This document shows positions 6,389-7,673 of a stretch of DNA of 7,673 nt, one piece after another. The DNA comes from PBB1 sp031380885 (GTDB taxonomy: Bacteria > Pseudomonadota > Gammaproteobacteria > Burkholderiales > Burkholderiaceae_C), in contig JANMXL010000101.1 in NCBI GenBank assembly GCA_031380885.1, positions 1 to 7,673 of the forward strand. Direction: 5' to 3'. Below the pieces are notes generated by a model. It saw only the letters and a program-made list of their open reading frames with translations, ran no database searches and had not been told where the DNA came from. The position numbers and the translations under genes were made by a program. Each line of letters begins with the position of its first letter. The stretch's first letter is position 1.

Positions 6389-7417
6389 ATGTCCGTGCAG
6401 TTCCCGTTCTCCGCCATCGTCGGCCAAGACGAAATGAAACTCGCCATCCTGATCGCTGCCGTCGACCCCAGTGTCGGTGGCGTGCTGGTCTTCGGTGACC
6501 GCGGCACCGGCAAATCGACCGCGGTGCGCGCGCTGGCGGCGATGCTGCCGAAGATGCGCGCGGTGATCGGCTGCCGCTACCACTGCGATCCGGACGCTGC
6601 CGGCGCGGCCTGCGAAGACTGCAAGGCCCGCAAGCTGGCCGGCACGCCGCTCAAGTCGCATCTGATCCCGGTGCCGGTCGTTGACCTGCCGCTGGGTGCG
6701 ACCGAAGACCGCGTGGTCGGCGCACTCGACCTCGAACGCGCACTGTCGCAAGGCGTCAAGGCCTACGAGCCTGGCCTGCTGGCGCGCGCGAACCGCGGCT
6801 TCCTTTACATCGACGAGGTCAACCTCTTGGAAGATCATCTGGTCGATCTGCTGATCGACGTGGCGGCCTCGGGTGAGAACGTCGTCGAGCGCGAAGGCCT
6901 GAGCGTGCGCCATCCAGCGCGCTTCGTGCTGGTCGGCAGCGGCAACCCGGAAGAAGGCGAGCTGCGCCCGCAACTGCTGGACCGCTTCGGCCTGTCGGTC
7001 GAGGTGAAGACGCCGACCGATCTGCCGTCGCGCATCGAGGTCGTGCGCCGCCGCGATCAATTCGAACGCGACCCGCACAGCTTCACCGAAAAATGGAAAA
7101 AAGAAGACGAGCGCGTGCGCCGCAGCATCGTCAAGGGCAAGTCGCACATCGCCGAGGTGGCGGTGCCCGACGCTGCACTCGAGCGTGCCGCACAGCTGTG
7201 CATGGCACTCGGCACCGATGGCCTGCGCGGTGAGCTGACGCTGATCCGCGCCGCGCGCGCACTGGCCGCCTTGCAGGGCGATGCGGCGGTGGGCGATGCG
7301 CACCTGAAGCGCGTCGCGCCACCGGCACTGCGCCACCGCCTGCGCCGCAACCCGCTCGACGATGCCGGCTCGACGGTGCGCGTCGATCGCGCCGTGGCGG
7401 AACTGTTCGGGGCATGA
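6389..7417 (+). CDS. bchI: Magnesium chelatase ATPase subunit I
   Basis: Encodes 342 residues, the usual BchI length. BchI is the AAA+ motor subunit of magnesium chelatase. It forms rings with BchD and uses ATP to drive insertion of Mg2+ into protoporphyrin IX by BchH in the cytoplasm, the first committed step to bacteriochlorophyll. Visible motifs are FSAIVGQDEMK near the N-terminus, Walker A GDRGTGKST (36-44), Walker B LYIDE (139-143), and the GNPEEGELRPQLLDRFG block (185-201) with sensor and arginine-finger-type residues. The C-terminal helical domain ends in RVDRAVAELFGA. A small cysteine cluster (C62, C66, C75, C78) sits in the loop after Walker A. ATG 6389 is chosen because the conserved FPFSAIVGQ follows directly; TTG 6374 is in frame but adds nothing conserved. 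No purine-rich ribosome binding site precedes either. Its stop overlaps the bchD start (ATGA), so the two are surely co-translated. Confidence 0.96.
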   Translation: MSVQFPFSAIVGQDEMKLAILIAAVDPSVGGVLVFGDRGTGKSTAVRALAAMLPKMRAVIGCRYHCDPDAAGAACEDCKARKLAGTPLKSHLIPVPVVDLPLGATEDRVVGALDLERALSQGVKAYEPGLLARANRGFLYIDEVNLLEDHLVDLLIDVAASGENVVEREGLSVRHPARFVLVGSGNPEEGELRPQLLDRFGLSVEVKTPTDLPSRIEVVRRRDQFERDPHSFTEKWKKEDERVRRSIVKGKSHIAEVAVPDAALERAAQLCMALGTDGLRGELTLIRAARALAALQGDAAVGDAHLKRVAPPALRHRLRRNPLDDAGSTVRVDRAVAELFGA

Positions 7418-7673
7418 CCCGGGCAACGCCCGACGCCAGCGCGGCCGCGACATCGGCAGAGCAACGTTGGCGCTGCGCTCAGCCAGCGCTGTCGATCGCG
7501 GCACTGCATGCGGCGGCGTTGTTCGCCGTCGATCCGGTCGGCACCGGCGGCGTGGTGATCCGGGCGCTGTCGGGCCCGGCGCGAGACGGCTGGCTGCGCT
7601 GCCTGAACAGTCTGCTGCCCGAGGGCACACCGATGCGCCGGGTGCCGCTGCACATCAACGACGAACGTCTGCT
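7414..7673 (+). CDS. bchD: Magnesium chelatase subunit D, N-terminal part (runs off right edge)
   Basis: ATG 7414-7416 overlaps the bchI stop (ATGA), a typical sign of translational coupling between subunits needed in fixed ratio. Only 86 complete codons are visible and the frame is open at the edge; full BchD proteins are usually around 550-600 residues. The visible part begins with an Ala/Ser/Thr-rich stretch of about 20 residues, followed by LSIAALHAAALFAVDPVGTGG and the RALSGPARDGWL segment, then PLHINDERLL. This matches the start of the AAA+-like domain of BchD. At the place where BchI has GDRGTGKST, this protein has LSGPARDGW without the P-loop lysine, as expected for BchD, which does not hydrolyse ATP itself. 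It serves as platform linking the BchI ring to BchH. Assignment rests on position after bchI plus these motifs. Confidence 0.9.
   Translation, partial: MTRATPDASAAATSAEQRWRCAQPALSIAALHAAALFAVDPVGTGGVVIRALSGPARDGWLRCLNSLLPEGTPMRRVPLHINDERL

Noticed and set aside
6233..7630. A 465-codon minus-strand open frame across bchI
   Set aside because: It lies opposite bchI, the intergenic gap and bchD, which carry conserved motifs. The translation looks like a shadow (Arg/Ala/His-rich) and matches no family I know.
1..7673. CRISPR array, tRNA, insertion sequence or attachment site
   Set aside because: No regularly spaced repeats, no tRNA-like cloverleaf, no transposase motifs and no flanking long repeats were seen on either strand.

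Overview
The window (7,673 bases, strikingly GC-rich, all genes on the + strand) looks like chromosomal DNA from a photosynthetic purple bacterium. The right end carries the start of a magnesium-chelatase operon, bchI followed by bchD, joined by an ATGA stop/start overlap. This is the first committed step of bacteriochlorophyll synthesis. The GC content, the codon use and a DUF3422 gene point to a betaproteobacterium of the order Burkholderiales (Rubrivivax/Roseateles/Rhodoferax-like). That placement is inferred from gene style, not from a database match.

Layout. (1) Positions 1-4871: the 3' part of a very large gene whose true start lies left of the window. At least 1,622 residues are visible. 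Its product combines the C-terminal half of a first alpha/beta-hydrolase module, a second LCAT-type lipase/acyltransferase module with an intact apparent catalytic triad, an Arg/Pro-rich linker, a middle domain I cannot name securely, a CHAT (caspase-like) protease domain with apparent His/Cys dyad, and a helical TPR-like tail. (2) 4872-4977: a short gap with a perfect 11-bp stem-loop, probably the end of the CHAT transcript, then a cluster of inverted repeats just before the next gene. (3) 4978-6288: a DUF3422 membrane-anchored protein with two C-terminal transmembrane segments. (4) 6289-6388: a 100-base intergenic region with a 10-bp palindrome, a weak extended -10-like element and a set of phased T-tracts that carry three near-repeats of TTTTGCNGYC directly ahead of bchI. 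(5) 6389-7417 bchI and 7414 to the right edge bchD (N-terminal 86 codons).

How the parts relate. bchI and bchD encode two subunits of one enzyme; the third, BchH, is not in the window. The DUF3422 gene has no known function and sits in the same orientation, with its own apparent leader. The CHAT/lipase protein is the most unusual item. It has the hallmarks of a multi-domain conflict or programmed-death type effector: one polypeptide carrying predicted lipid-ester hydrolase and protease activities plus a repeat-type sensing tail. It has no visible functional link to pigment synthesis. No tRNA, rRNA, CRISPR array, insertion sequence or other mobile element is visible.
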